A stretch of 64,000 nucleotides of DNA from Tumebacillus permanentifrigoris (lineage in GTDB: Bacteria; Bacillota; Bacilli; Tumebacillales; Tumebacillaceae), in NCBI RefSeq assembly GCF_003148565.1, contig NZ_QGGL01000020.1:1-64000 (forward strand). The letters run 5' to 3'. The translations under genes were made by a program, and so were the position numbers. The first letter of the stretch is position 1; each line of letters begins with the position of its first letter. Below the pieces are notes generated by a model that worked only from the letters and a program-made list of their open reading frames with translations, had not been told where the DNA came from and did not search any database. Of this stretch, positions 48,238 to 58,100 are shown piece by piece.

Positions 48238-50346
48238 GTGCAAACTGTTTTGTATCCGTGCCTTGCTATGTTAAACAGGCTACGGTACTCGCAAAAATTT
48301 GCCTTGGTAGGCTTGCTCATGCTGTTTCTGGTGGCAGTTACAATGTACTTTCTGCTCGGACAATTGAACAAGGACATCGTGTTTGCTGAAAAAGAACGGA
48401 TGGGATTACGTTACAACAACGCGGTTCTCGAGGTGATAACCCGCGTGCAGGAGAACCGCCGTGTGGTTGATGTGACGCAAAGCGGTGGGACGGTGGCAAC
48501 CGATCAACTACAAGCCGCACACAGCCATGTAGAGCAGGCTCTTCACGAAGTGGATGTTGTGGAGCAGGATCTGGCAAACCGTTTTGAGACGCAGGAAGTC
48601 TGGGCGAAGATCAAAGCAAAGTGGGCAGACCTTGCATCAGGATCGGCAGGTGCGACCGTCCAAAACCAATATGATCAACATACGGCGTTGCTTGCGGATC
48701 TGCTCGCGTTGATGTCCCGTGTAGGGGACAAGTCCAATTTGATCCTAGATCCAGATCTAGACAGCTACTATCTGATGGATGCGACGATGGTGAGGTTGCC
48801 GTCTCTCGCTGAGGAGATCTCCCAGTTGCGTGAACTAGGTCGCGGGTTGGACAGTCGCCAAGGCATCACCAACGCAGAAACGACCCAACTGATTTACAAA
48901 ATGGCCGCGATCACGTCGGGCTTCGATGCGATCAAACAGGGCGCAACCGTCATCTCTGCACAGAATCCCCCGCTTCAAGCTGATCTGGAGCAGCGCATAC
49001 ACCCCTTCGATCAGTCGTTCTCGGCGTTCAAACAAGAGCTAAACACCACATACATTGCCGCACAGCAACTCCAAAACCCACATCTCGGATATGAAGAAAA
49101 GGCAGCGAAAACGCTGGAGGACATCCACGCCCTCTATCAAGTAGAAGCCAAGCAGTTGGATCAGTTGTTGGTGGAGCGAAGGGCACATTATGCTTCCATC
49201 AAGTATTTTGTCATGAGTTTCGTGCTCGTTGTCTTTGTCCTCGTGCTCTATGTGTTTGCCGCTTTTTACGTGTCGATCATGAATGCCATTCGTACCTTGA
49301 GCACATCCGCACATGAAGTGGCAACTGGCAATTTGCTGATTCGAATTCCTGTCCAGACGCGTGATGAGATGCGGGATGTGGCGACGGCCTTCAATTCGAT
49401 GATGGAGGCAGTCAAACTGGTCATCAATTCCAGCAAGCTGACAGCGGAACAAGTGAGCGTCACCTCTGACAAACTGGTTTCCATCGCCGACCAGACATCA
49501 AAAGCCAACCAGCAACTGGCTTTGTCGATACAGGAGTCGGTCAAAGGGGCCGACCACCAGTTGAGCAGAACAGAGGAAAGTTCAGACGCGATAAACGAGA
49601 TGAGTCACGACATTCAACGCATCGCCGATTCGACCCACGAGGTCTCGGAGCTTTCGCAGACAGCATCTCGGAGTGCGGCAGATGGGAACAAGGCGATCGA
49701 CAAGGTCGTGTACCAGATGGGGAAAATCGAGGACTCCGTGCAACTCACCGCAGAAAACATGCAGGAGTTGCACGCCCGCTCCAAACAGGTGCATCAAATT
49801 GTGGAGGTTATCAAAGTGATCGCGGGTCAAACCAACTTGTTGGCACTGAACGCCGCAATTGAAGCGGCCCGCGTGGGGGAGTTTGGGCGTGGTTTCACCG
49901 TTGTGGCCGACGAGACGAGGAAATTAGCCGAACAAACGGCGAAGTCGGCGGAGGAAATCTACGACCTGATCCAGCAAATTCAAGAAGCTAGCGTAAACTC
50001 TGTCCAATCGATGGACGATGTGATCCAAGATGTGCAGCGCGGGCGAACTGTCGTGCAGGAAACGAACGACTCGTTTCAACACATCATCGCGTCCTCGCAT
50101 GAGATCGCGGGGCAGATTCAGGAGATCTCCTCCTCCTCGGAATTGATGGCATCCAGTTCTGAGCAAGTGGCCGCGACCATATCGGAGATCTCCGCCGTGA
50201 CGCGCGACTCGTATGAACAGTTTCAAGCCATCTCAGAGTTGTCCACGACACAAGTCGTCGTCATGCAAGAACTTGGTGAACAAGCGCATTTACTAAACCA
50301 GATGTCACAATCCTTACGTGAGCAGATTGGGCGGTTCACGCTGTAA
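48238..50346 (+). CDS. Methyl-accepting chemotaxis protein
   Basis: A 702-residue receptor. Membrane helices near residues 19-40 and 320-345 enclose a large extracellular sensor region of about 280 residues that is helical and not assigned to a ligand class. A HAMP domain follows (about 345-400). The signalling tip has the conserved hairpin [19 protein letters not shown] and the [13 protein letters not shown] segment (about 530-570). The GTG start follows a gagaggg site; an ATG ten residues later is possible. No che genes are nearby. It is placed directly after comG, an unusual setting. Confidence 0.95.
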   Translation: MQTVLYPCLAMLNRLRYSQKFALVGLLMLFLVAVTMYFLLGQLNKDIVFAEKERMGLRYNNAVLEVITRVQENRRVVDVTQSGGTVATDQLQAAHSHVEQALHEVDVVEQDLANRFETQEVWAKIKAKWADLASGSAGATVQNQYDQHTALLADLLALMSRVGDKSNLILDPDLDSYYLMDATMVRLPSLAEEISQLRELGRGLDSRQGITNAETTQLIYKMAAITSGFDAIKQGATVISAQNPPLQADLEQRIHPFDQSFSAFKQELNTTYIAAQQLQNPHLGYEEKAAKTLEDIHALYQVEAKQLDQLLVERRAHYASIKYFVMSFVLVVFVLVLYVFAAFYVSIMNAIRTLSTSAHEVATGNLLIRIPVQTRDEMRDVATAFNSMMEAVKLVINSSKLTAEQVSVTSDKLVSIADQTSKANQQLALSIQESVKGADHQLSRTEESSDAINEMSHDIQRIADSTHEVSELSQTASRSAADGNKAIDKVVYQMGKIEDSVQLTAENMQELHARSKQVHQIVEVIKVIAGQTNLLALNAAIEAARVGEFGRGFTVVADETRKLAEQTAKSAEEIYDLIQQIQEASVNSVQSMDDVIQDVQRGRTVVQETNDSFQHIIASSHEIAGQIQEISSSSELMASSSEQVAATISEISAVTRDSYEQFQAISELSTTQVVVMQELGEQAHLLNQMSQSLREQIGRFTL

Positions 50347-50354
50347 CCCTGTAA

Positions 50355-50385
50355 TGAAAAAGGCACCCATCAGGGTGCCTTTTCA
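50355..50385 (+). terminator. Terminator after the chemotaxis receptor gene
   Basis: Arms aaaaggcaccc and gggtgcctttt form the hairpin; the loop is atca and the T run is short. Confidence 0.85.
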
Positions 50386-50518
50386 CAGATTCGGGGGCGA
50401 AATTTGCAGAGCCCGTTTGCCCAAACGTTGACGAGTACTCATAAATATTGGATATTGAAGCTAATACTTTTGAACTGTCAATCTACATTTTAAGAATCGA
50501 GAGGGGGACACGTAGGGG

Positions 50519-52690
50519 ATGCGCGAACAATTGAACAAGGATACAGAATTGGATACGCGGATGGTACCGATTCGCTCCCTCACGGTGTATATGATGTTGT
50601 GGGGCGTCGGGGTGGTGCTCTTTCATGAAGCGTTTTTCTGGATGACAGGGCGTGACATCCTGCTCACGAAGTTAAGCCTGGGGGCTGACCTCTGCTTCGG
50701 ACTGATCTCTGGGTTGATCGTATACGGGCTGTTGGGGCGCCAAGCGATCGAGATTAAACGTCTGAAAGTAGCCTTGCAACAGAGCGAGGATAAATTTAGC
50801 GAATATATGGAAGAAAAGCGCGACGACATGGTGCTGGAGCGCAGTTTGACCAAGCGGGTGTTCGAAGAGAGCGAGCAACGCTACCGCTCGCTCTTCGAGA
50901 ACCATCCAGACATGGTGTTTTCCTGTGATCTAGAGGGGAATTTTATCGAGGCCAATCCGATGTGTGTCGCGATCTCCGGTTTTACGCTGAACGATGCGAT
51001 GCACCAATCGATTTTGCCATTTATCGCTCCCGAAGACGCACAGGAGGTTCACAGTCGTTTTTTACGCACCGTGCAAGGTGAGGCGCAACACTATCGCTGT
51101 CGGATCGTACATCGCGAAGGACACTACTTGTATCTCGATGTGACCAATCTACCGATCGTGGTGGACGACCAGATCGTCGGCGTATACGGAATTGCCAAGG
51201 ATATTAGCGAGGAGGTTCGCGCCCACGAAGAGTTCGTCAAAACCAAGGAACATCTCGAATCCTTTATCTCCAACACGACCGATGCGATCTATCTCATCGA
51301 CCATGAAGGCATCGTGATTCGGGTAAATGCCGCCTTTGAACGCATCTATGGGTGGTCAGCTGAAGAGATCGTCGGGCAACCGTTCGATTTGCTGATTCCC
51401 TCCGAATGCGAAGCGGAGGTGCAGGAACTCCGGCGACGCTTGGCACAGGACAACCACCTCACCGACTATGAGACGGTGCGAGTGCGCAAGGATGGCACGA
51501 GAATTGATGTCAGCATCACTGTCTCGATTATTTCCGACGCCAATGGGGAGTTTTCGTTGTTGGCTGGCATCGGGCGGGAGATTACCGAACGCAAGCGCGT
51601 CGAGACAGCCTTGCGCGAGATTGAGTCCCTGCATCGTCTGATCACGGAGCATACCACCGACATCATCGCCTTGTATGACAACGATTTTGTCTTGCAGTAT
51701 GTTTCCCCCTCTGTGAAGGAGATTTTTGGTATTGATGCAGAGGATTATATCGGGCGCTACAACGTGGACCAAGTCCACCCAGAGGACCATCAACTGGTGG
51801 TCGAGAGTCTCGCCTTGCTGTACCAGAGCAAGGAGCCGATGCAACGCGAATACCGCCAGCTGCATGTTGATGGCCATTATGTCTGGATTGATATGAAAGG
51901 GATGCCGGTATTCGATGCGCTGGGGGATGTGATGGGGATCGTCGTGATCGGGCGCGACATCACGGAACGACGCCGCGCCGAGGAGCTGTTGCGCAAGTCG
52001 GACAAGCTCGCGGTCGTCGGGCAACTCGCGGCAGGTGTGGCGCACGAAATCCGCAATCCGCTGACCTCGATCAAGGGATTTGCCCAGCTCTTAAAGGGAC
52101 GTTTTGCGGAAATTGACCACTACTTTGATATCATGCTGTCTGAACTGGACCGCATCGAGTTTATCATGAACGAGTTTCTCGTGCTCGCCAAACCGCAAGC
52201 CGTCACCTATGGCCGTGCCGAACTGCGGGACTTGTTGGGCGACATCACCGCGTTGATCGAGACTCAGGCGATCATCAACAATGTACAGATCTTCACGGAG
52301 TTCGCGGATGACCTGCCCCCGATCACCTGCGAAGTGAACCGACTCAAGCAAGTGTTTGTCAACATCCTGAAAAACGCCATCGAAGCGATGCCAGATGGCG
52401 GTGACTTGATGATCCTCACCGAGCGAGAGGGGGAGGATGCGGTGCGGGTGCGAGTGCTCGACACGGGATGTGGGATTCACCCGGATCGAATTCCGAAGCT
52501 TGGCGAGCCGTTCTATACGACCAAGGAACGCGGGACGGGGCTAGGGCTGATGGTCAGCTCGAAAATCGTCAAGGATCACAAAGGAGATATCCGTTTCCAC
52601 AGCCGTATGGGTCAAGGAACGAGTGTGGAAGTGGTCTTGCCGATCAGTCACGATAGCCGGAACGTTTTGAGTGTGGGGGACGTTGGCTAA
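50519..52690 (+). CDS. Membrane PAS-domain sensor histidine kinase (sporulation-kinase type)
   Basis: A 723-residue kinase. Two membrane helices (about 21-43 and 55-75) are followed by a coiled segment and three PAS domains (about 118-235, 240-360 and 365-485). The phosphorylated His lies in GVAHEIRNPLTSIKG (about 508). The N box KNAIEAMPDGG, G1 DTGCGIHPD and G2 GTGLGLMV complete the ATPase domain. No cognate regulator is adjacent, as is usual for kinases feeding the Spo0 phosphorelay (KinA/KinC-like). A Spo0E-type phosphatase gene overlaps its 3' end on the other strand, which supports that role. Confidence 0.93.
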   Translation: MREQLNKDTELDTRMVPIRSLTVYMMLWGVGVVLFHEAFFWMTGRDILLTKLSLGADLCFGLISGLIVYGLLGRQAIEIKRLKVALQQSEDKFSEYMEEKRDDMVLERSLTKRVFEESEQRYRSLFENHPDMVFSCDLEGNFIEANPMCVAISGFTLNDAMHQSILPFIAPEDAQEVHSRFLRTVQGEAQHYRCRIVHREGHYLYLDVTNLPIVVDDQIVGVYGIAKDISEEVRAHEEFVKTKEHLESFISNTTDAIYLIDHEGIVIRVNAAFERIYGWSAEEIVGQPFDLLIPSECEAEVQELRRRLAQDNHLTDYETVRVRKDGTRIDVSITVSIISDANGEFSLLAGIGREITERKRVETALREIESLHRLITEHTTDIIALYDNDFVLQYVSPSVKEIFGIDAEDYIGRYNVDQVHPEDHQLVVESLALLYQSKEPMQREYRQLHVDGHYVWIDMKGMPVFDALGDVMGIVVIGRDITERRRAEELLRKSDKLAVVGQLAAGVAHEIRNPLTSIKGFAQLLKGRFAEIDHYFDIMLSELDRIEFIMNEFLVLAKPQAVTYGRAELRDLLGDITALIETQAIINNVQIFTEFADDLPPITCEVNRLKQVFVNILKNAIEAMPDGGDLMILTEREGEDAVRVRVLDTGCGIHPDRIPKLGEPFYTTKERGTGLGLMVSSKIVKDHKGDIRFHSRMGQGTSVEVVLPISHDSRNVLSVGDVG

Positions 52691-52835
52691 GGATTTGGAC
52701 GTGCAAAAGGTAGTGATCAAGTTGTTGGCTGATCGCAACGAGTTGTGGGTCATGCAAACTCTCGGCACGTTCGGCAGCGCGGATCATCTCCGCGCGCAAC
52801 CCTTCAATTTTCCCGGACAGCACTTGATAGCTCAT
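52644..52835 (-). CDS. Spo0E-like aspartyl-phosphate phosphatase
   Basis: A 63-residue protein on the minus strand. The pattern IEGLRAEMIRAAE followed by ISQQLDHYLLHVQ matches the Spo0E family, with its S-x-x-L-D-x-hydrophobic signature and preceding IExLRxxLI helix. Such proteins dephosphorylate Spo0A-P. The ATG at 52835 has gtgggggaaa as a plausible binding site. The last 47 bases overlap the end of the kinase gene in convergent orientation. The overlapping plus-strand frame (52671-52922) lacks any recognisable feature and a good start, so this strand is preferred. Confidence 0.8.
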   Translation of the reverse strand: MSYQVLSGKIEGLRAEMIRAAERAESLHDPQLVAISQQLDHYLLHVQILSQRPPHSKRSGYRD

Positions 52836-53009
52836 GGTGCGTTTCCCCCACTTCTTGAACGTATAGGTCTACAGAAGATCACACATTGGATTCTATGCAA
52901 GACCCGAGCGGGGTTCTACTGATTTCTTTCGACATCTTGTCGAGTCGTTGACGTGTCCGATCAACGAGCGATACGATGAGACCAAAAGACGAGGGCGGGT
53001 GCGAATACT

Positions 53010-53519
53010 GTGGAGAAGCGCATTTTTCTGATCGGTTTCATGGGGACGGGCAAAACCACGGTCGGAAAGCGATTGGCCGAGGAGCTGAACTGGGCGCTCT
53101 ACGATACGGATCACGAGATCGTGAAGCGAGTGGGACGCCCGATCCCCGAGATTTTTGCTACGGACGGGGAGGCGTATTTTCGTCAGTTGGAAACCGCCGT
53201 GCTGACCGAATTGTCCGCAGTGCCGCAAGCGGTGATCACGACGGGTGGCGGTGCGGTGCTGGCCGCTGAGAACCGTGAATGGATGAGCAAAAGCGGCTTC
53301 GTCGTCGGACTTCAAGCAGAGGTTGCGGAGATCGTCCGGCGGGTTGCCGATGACCCGAACCGTCCGCTGTTGCAAGCGGACGACCTGAGCGAACGGATCG
53401 TCCAATTGATGGAAACGCGTGCCGGGCTCTATGATTTTGCGGAACTTACCCTCCCTACCACAGGGCGCGAGATTGAGGAGATTGTCATGGAAATCATCAG
53501 GAAACTGTCTGCCTCCTAA
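53010..53519 (+). CDS. aroK: Shikimate kinase
   Basis: A 169-residue enzyme phosphorylating shikimate in aromatic amino acid synthesis. The Walker A loop GFMGTGKTTVGKRLA is at about residues 9-23. The shikimate-binding DTD (about 33-35) and TTGGGAVL (about 76-83) and the lid Arg in DPNRPLL are present. GTG start with gagggcgg upstream. In Bacillus shikimate kinase also lies between comG and yqhG, so this is retained synteny. Confidence 0.95.
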   Translation: MEKRIFLIGFMGTGKTTVGKRLAEELNWALYDTDHEIVKRVGRPIPEIFATDGEAYFRQLETAVLTELSAVPQAVITTGGGAVLAAENREWMSKSGFVVGLQAEVAEIVRRVADDPNRPLLQADDLSERIVQLMETRAGLYDFAELTLPTTGREIEEIVMEIIRKLSAS

Positions 53520-53521
53520 CA

Positions 53522-53550
53522 TTGACGGGCACAATGACTGGGGGTACACT
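53522..53550 (+). promoter_or_regulatory. Sigma-A promoter of asnB
   Basis: TTGACG at 53522-53527, a 17-base spacer and TACACT at 53545-53550. The -35 starts directly after the aroK stop; the asnB start is 54 bases after the -10. Confidence 0.7.
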
Positions 53551-53603
53551 ACAAAGTAGTTTGGCACACCTTGGGCGTAACGAAAGAGAGGTTTTACATA
53601 GAT

Positions 53604-55523
53604 ATGTGCGGCATCGTAGGTTTGTTTAACAAGACGGGTCAACCGGTCGATCAATCGGTGTTGGAGCGGATGAGCGACCAGATCGTCCACCGTGGACCGG
53701 ACGACATGGGTGTTCATTTGCAGGACAACATAGGTCTTGGATTCCGCCGGCTCTCGATCATCGACTTAGAAGGCGGTCACCAGCCGCTTTCCAATGAGGA
53801 CGGCACCGTCTGGATTTCCTTCAACGGGGAGATCTACAATTACCAAGAGATCCGCCGCTGGTTGCTGGAGCGCGGTCATCAGTTCAAAACTGATTCTGAC
53901 ACGGAAGTTATCGTCCATCTCTATGAAGAAAAGGGCGTCGATTGTGTCAAAGAGTTGCGCGGAATGTTCAGTTTCGCGATTTATGACTCCAAAAACCGGC
54001 ATGTGATGGTCGCTCGTGACCACTTCGGGATCAAACCTTGCTACTACACAGAAACGGACGATGCGATCCTCTGGGGTTCTGAGATCAAGTCTTTGCTGGA
54101 ACACCCGGGTGTGCGTCGTGAAGTGAACCCGGAATCGTTCTGGAACTACTTGACCTTCCAGTACGCACCAGACCCGCTGACGATGTTCAAAGGCATCCAC
54201 AAACTGCCTGCCGCGCACTACATGGTGATCAAGGACGGCAAGATTCGGGCGATGGAGCGCTATTGGGACCTCAAGTTCGAGGAAGAACAACGCCCACTGT
54301 CTTACTACGTCGAGGGAACCCGCGAGATTGTGCGCAATTCCGTTCAGGCGCACATGAACTCCGATGTTCCACGCGGGGCGTTCCTGTCCTCTGGCGTTGA
54401 CTCTTCGACGATTGTCGCACTGCTCAAGGAAATGGAGCAAGTCAAAACCTTCACCGTCGGGTTCGAAGGGGCAGGCGGTCAGTCTGAACTGGCGTATGCT
54501 CGCGAGACGGCGAAAATCCTCGGCACCGAACACCGTGATGTGACGATCACAGCGCAGCAGTATCTCGAAGCGCTGCCGAAGCTGATGTTCCACCAGGATG
54601 AACCGATTGCAGATCCGTCGGCGATCGGCCTGTACTTCGTTTCGGAACTTGCGAGTCAGTTCATCACGGTCGTGTTGTCGGGCGAAGGGGCCGACGAAGT
54701 GTTTGGCGGCTACACGATCTATCGTGAACCGTTGTCATTGAAAATGTTTGACTACCTGCCGCTGTCGGTGCGTCGTTCGCTTGGCAGCATGGCCTCTATG
54801 CTTCCAGAAGGCTTGAAGGGGCGCTCGTTTATGATGCGCGGCTCGAAGACTTTGCAGGAGCGTTTCGTCGGCAACGCGTTTATTTTTGGCGAACAGATGA
54901 AGGAAGAATTTGTGCGCCTCAACCCGGAGACGATGAACCTGCGCCGTTACCTCGACATCACGCAACCGCACTATGACCGTGCGTCGAACTATGATCCGGT
55001 CACGCAGATGCAGTACATCGACTTCCACACGTGGTTGCCAGGTGACATCTTGATGAAGGCGGACAAGATGACGATGGCGAACTCGCTGGAGTTGCGCGTT
55101 CCGTTCTTGGACAAGGAAGTTTTTGAGTTTGCCTCCAAGATCCCGATGGAGTACCGCTTGATGAATGGCACCACCAAATACGTGCTGCGCGAAGCGGTCA
55201 AGGACATCCTGCCGCGCGAGGTGGCGGAACGCCCGAAACTGGGCTTCCCGATCCCGACCCGTCAGTGGTTGCGCAACGAGCACTACAACTGGGCGCGCGA
55301 GTTGATCGATTCGTCCAATGTCGACCATCTGATCAACAAAAAGTTCGTCCTGAACCTGCTCGAAGAACACAAAAACGGCGTGCGTGACAACGCCCGCAAA
55401 GTTTGGACCGTGCTGATGTTCTTGCTCTGGCATCAGATCTACGTGGAGCGTTCCGTGCAGATCAAGCCGGAAGTCACCCCGAACATTCAGAAGCGTCGCG
55501 CACATTACGCACAAACCGTATAA
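53604..55523 (+). CDS. asnB: Glutamine-hydrolysing asparagine synthetase
   Basis: A 639-residue amidotransferase that makes asparagine from aspartate, ATP and glutamine. The start at ATG 53604 gives MCGIVGLF, so removal of Met leaves the catalytic Cys1 of the class II glutaminase; upstream starts would bury it. Substrate residues appear in RRLSIIDLEGGHQPLSN and FNGEIYNY. The synthetase part has the PP-loop LSSGVDSSTIVAL (about 266) and VLSGEGADEVFGGY. Length is normal for the longer AsnB/AsnO group. AsnO takes part in sporulation in Bacillus, but no evidence separates the types here. Confidence 0.97.
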   Translation: MCGIVGLFNKTGQPVDQSVLERMSDQIVHRGPDDMGVHLQDNIGLGFRRLSIIDLEGGHQPLSNEDGTVWISFNGEIYNYQEIRRWLLERGHQFKTDSDTEVIVHLYEEKGVDCVKELRGMFSFAIYDSKNRHVMVARDHFGIKPCYYTETDDAILWGSEIKSLLEHPGVRREVNPESFWNYLTFQYAPDPLTMFKGIHKLPAAHYMVIKDGKIRAMERYWDLKFEEEQRPLSYYVEGTREIVRNSVQAHMNSDVPRGAFLSSGVDSSTIVALLKEMEQVKTFTVGFEGAGGQSELAYARETAKILGTEHRDVTITAQQYLEALPKLMFHQDEPIADPSAIGLYFVSELASQFITVVLSGEGADEVFGGYTIYREPLSLKMFDYLPLSVRRSLGSMASMLPEGLKGRSFMMRGSKTLQERFVGNAFIFGEQMKEEFVRLNPETMNLRRYLDITQPHYDRASNYDPVTQMQYIDFHTWLPGDILMKADKMTMANSLELRVPFLDKEVFEFASKIPMEYRLMNGTTKYVLREAVKDILPREVAERPKLGFPIPTRQWLRNEHYNWARELIDSSNVDHLINKKFVLNLLEEHKNGVRDNARKVWTVLMFLLWHQIYVERSVQIKPEVTPNIQKRRAHYAQTV

Positions 55524-55525
55524 GC

Positions 55526-55561
55526 AAAAGACCCTCCGAAAAAACTTCGGAGGGTCTTTAC
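55526..55561 (+). terminator. Terminator after asnB
   Basis: Arms aaagaccctccgaa and ttcggagggtcttt form a perfect hairpin with a short T tail. Confidence 0.9.
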
Positions 55562-55641
55562 TTTGGGGGTATACTGTCCGCCACAGATGGAGTATATTCG
55601 AGATACATGAATTCGTTACAATTTCGAAAGGGGTGGTTCCG

Positions 55642-56088
55642 ATGAATATGAAACGACGTAAATTTTTCCTCGTCGCGGAAGAGATCATGCCCGAAGCGAT
55701 GGTCAAGACCGTTCAGGTCAAGGACATGCTGGCACGCGGCGAAGCAAACACCGTACACGAAGCGGTCAACGAAGTCGGGCTGTCCCGTTCCGCTTTTTAT
55801 AAATATCGCGACTTGGTCTTTCTATATGAAGAAGAGGGACAGGGTCGTCTGATCACGTTGTCCCTGATTCTCGAACACCGCCAAGGCATTCTGTCCTCGG
55901 TGCTGAACTCCATCGCCCAGACGGGTGGCAACATCATCACGATCAACCAAGGCATTCCGATGAGTCAAGCGGCACACCTGACGATGACGGTGGACGTCAA
56001 GAACTTGGTCGGCTCGCTCGATGAGTTGACCGACAGCCTCCAGAAGATGCACGGTGTCCGCAAAGCGGAGATCGTCGGCTACAGCTAA
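55642..56088 (+). CDS. pheB: ACT-domain regulatory protein, PheB family
   Basis: A 148-residue protein. An N-terminal helix-turn-helix-like part (KDMLARGEANTVHEAV ... VGLSRSAFYKYRD, about 22-55) is joined to a C-terminal ACT amino-acid-binding domain (about 70-148: LSLILEHRQGILSSVLNSIA). In Bacillus the relative follows obg and lies next to pheA. Here it precedes thrB by 17 bases, so it may sense threonine or a related amino acid and control that pathway; this is inference. The ATG at 55642 follows gaaagggg. Confidence 0.9.
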   Translation: MNMKRRKFFLVAEEIMPEAMVKTVQVKDMLARGEANTVHEAVNEVGLSRSAFYKYRDLVFLYEEEGQGRLITLSLILEHRQGILSSVLNSIAQTGGNIITINQGIPMSQAAHLTMTVDVKNLVGSLDELTDSLQKMHGVRKAEIVGYS

Positions 56089-56105
56089 GAAAGGGGTCGC
56101 GCCGC

Positions 56106-57032
56106 ATGAGCGTGAGAATTCGGGTGCCGGCGACGACGGCGAACTTGGGACCGGGCTTTGACGTGTTCGGAATGTCACTTTCCTTGTATAACATCTTGGA
56201 GTTTGAGGAACGGCCCAACCGTTCCGTTCGCATCGAAGTGTCAGGCGAAGGCGTGGAGGATGTGCCCCGCGTGCCCGTTTACAACCTGGCTCATCGCGGA
56301 TTCGCCCGCTACTTTTCCGCACGAGGACGACCTGCTCCCGGCGTACGCTTGCACCTCTACAACGAGATCCCGGTCACGCGCGGACTCGGTTCCAGTGCGA
56401 CGGCGATCGTCAGCGGACTCTGTGCAGCCTGTTTGATCGACGGGCGTCCGTTCGACCGTCAGGAATTGCTGCGGCTCGCCGTCGAGATCGAAGGCCACCC
56501 CGACAATGTGGCCCCCGCGATCTATGGAGGCTTTGTCGCCAGTGGACTTTTCGAAAATAACCCCACGGCGCGGTTGCACACCTTGCGCTTCACGCCACCA
56601 CCAGGGCTGTCCTGTGTGGTGGCGGTGCCAGGCTACATGCTCTCGACCGGCTTGGCGCGACGTGTCCTGCCTGAGCAAGTTTCCTACCGGGATGCGGTGC
56701 AAAACGTGCGCAACGCGAGCCTGCTCACCGCCGCGATGGCAAGCGGTGACCTCGCGATGATTCAGCAGGTGTTCACCGATGCGATGCAGGACCATCTACA
56801 CCAACCGTACCGTTTCCCGCTGATCAAGGGGGGAGAGGCGGCAGCGCAAGCGGCCAAGGACGCAGGCGCTTTTGCCGTCGCGATCTCAGGATCAGGACCT
56901 TCGTTGTTGGCGTTGACCACCCGGGATGAATTGCAGATTGGCGACGCGATGCGCCGATCATTTGCGATGCAGGGCGTCGCCACGCGGATTCTTCAACTCA
57001 AGCCGGAGACGAGCGGTGTGCATCTTTTATAA
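56106..57032 (+). CDS. thrB: Homoserine kinase
   Basis: A 308-residue GHMP kinase making O-phosphohomoserine for threonine synthesis. The N-terminus VRIRVPATTANLGPGFDVFG is the family start; the ATP loop is PVTRGLGSSATAIV (about 90-103) and the third GHMP motif is AVAISGSGPSLLAL (about 259-272). It is linked to the ACT-domain gene and separated from hom and thrC, which are not in the window. Confidence 0.96.
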   Translation: MSVRIRVPATTANLGPGFDVFGMSLSLYNILEFEERPNRSVRIEVSGEGVEDVPRVPVYNLAHRGFARYFSARGRPAPGVRLHLYNEIPVTRGLGSSATAIVSGLCAACLIDGRPFDRQELLRLAVEIEGHPDNVAPAIYGGFVASGLFENNPTARLHTLRFTPPPGLSCVVAVPGYMLSTGLARRVLPEQVSYRDAVQNVRNASLLTAAMASGDLAMIQQVFTDAMQDHLHQPYRFPLIKGGEAAAQAAKDAGAFAVAISGSGPSLLALTTRDELQIGDAMRRSFAMQGVATRILQLKPETSGVHLL

Positions 57033-57080
57033 CTCCGTGCTAGTATGTAAACATCAGACATACGGAGAGGAGGAGGACGT

Positions 57081-58067
57081 TTGGATCACATCGGATCGAC
57101 GCTGCAATTTGCTCGACAGTTTCAAAGCCGCAACCAGTACACCCCGGAGTTCTTCCGCGACCAAGTTCCGCAGTTGCGGTCGATGGAGGTGAGCGAAGGG
57201 GCGATCCAACGCGGTGCCATCCTCCTGCTCGATCAGATCAAGCAAGAAAGAGTCTGCGGGGCCTGCAAAGGTTATGAGCAATGTGGCAAGGAAGGCGACG
57301 CGCAAGGCTTGTATGACTATCTCGAAGTCTACAACGACCAGCTGACGATTCGCACCACGCACTGCCCGCAGTACCACAACTTCGTGGAACGCCGCCAGAT
57401 CGACAGCTTGAACGAATACGCGCAGAAAAGCGCTGCCGATAAACGATTCCGATTCGACAATTTCCCGTCCGAACAAGCTCGGAAATTCCCAGAACTCTAC
57501 GCAGCCGCGCTCGAGTTCGCGGACTGCTACAACCCGGGTCGCCAAGAACTGCAACGCGGGATCGACCTCGGCGGGCGAGGTCAGACGGCAGCCGATCCGT
57601 TCAAGGGCCTCTACATTTTTGGCCCGCCGGGCGTGGGCAAGACGCACATCATGCTGGCGATCTGCAACCGCCTCGACGAGCGCAAGATTCCGAACATCTT
57701 CGTGCATGCGGACAACATTTTTGACAAGTTGCGCACCTCGATTGGTGCGGGCAAGGACATGGAGACGATCATTGAGAAGTACTGTACCGTTCCGGTTCTC
57801 GCGATCGACGAGTTTGCCCAGGAGCGGGCCAACGAATTCACGCTGGACAAGATGTTCCGTATCATCAACTACCGCTTCTCCAACAACTTGCCTACACTTT
57901 TCACCTCCAACTACGAGCCACCGGTCGTCTACCAGACGTTCCGCGAGCAGACGCGCACCGTAGATGCGCTGATTTCCCGGATCATTCAGATGACCCGGAT
58001 CGGCCGCCTCGCCGGACGCGATTACCGCCTGACACAAATGGACATTCTCGATGCATCTGGTCGCTGA
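57081..58067 (+). CDS. DnaI-like AAA+ helicase loader / DnaC-type ATPase
   Basis: A 328-residue AAA+ ATPase. The N-terminal half has a zinc-binding set (VCGACKGYEQCGKE and THCPQYH, about 54-103), as in DnaI. Walker A GPPGVGKTH is at about 179-187, Walker B VLAIDEFAQE at about 237, sensor 1 TSNYEPP. Homologues load the DnaB/DnaC helicase at oriC or restarted forks. Normally dnaI follows dnaB (and lies near thrS or the polA region); here it is alone after thrB, so it could be the only copy or a paralogue. A TTG start follows gagaggagga. Confidence 0.85.
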   Translation: MDHIGSTLQFARQFQSRNQYTPEFFRDQVPQLRSMEVSEGAIQRGAILLLDQIKQERVCGACKGYEQCGKEGDAQGLYDYLEVYNDQLTIRTTHCPQYHNFVERRQIDSLNEYAQKSAADKRFRFDNFPSEQARKFPELYAAALEFADCYNPGRQELQRGIDLGGRGQTAADPFKGLYIFGPPGVGKTHIMLAICNRLDERKIPNIFVHADNIFDKLRTSIGAGKDMETIIEKYCTVPVLAIDEFAQERANEFTLDKMFRIINYRFSNNLPTLFTSNYEPPVVYQTFREQTRTVDALISRIIQMTRIGRLAGRDYRLTQMDILDASGR

Positions 58068-58100
58068 TTGCGGGGATACTACCTGCAAGAGGTGAGGACG

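Noticed and set aside
52671-52922. 83-codon plus-strand open frame after the kinase gene
   Set aside because: It competes with the Spo0E-like minus-strand gene, whose family signature is clear; the plus frame shows no features.
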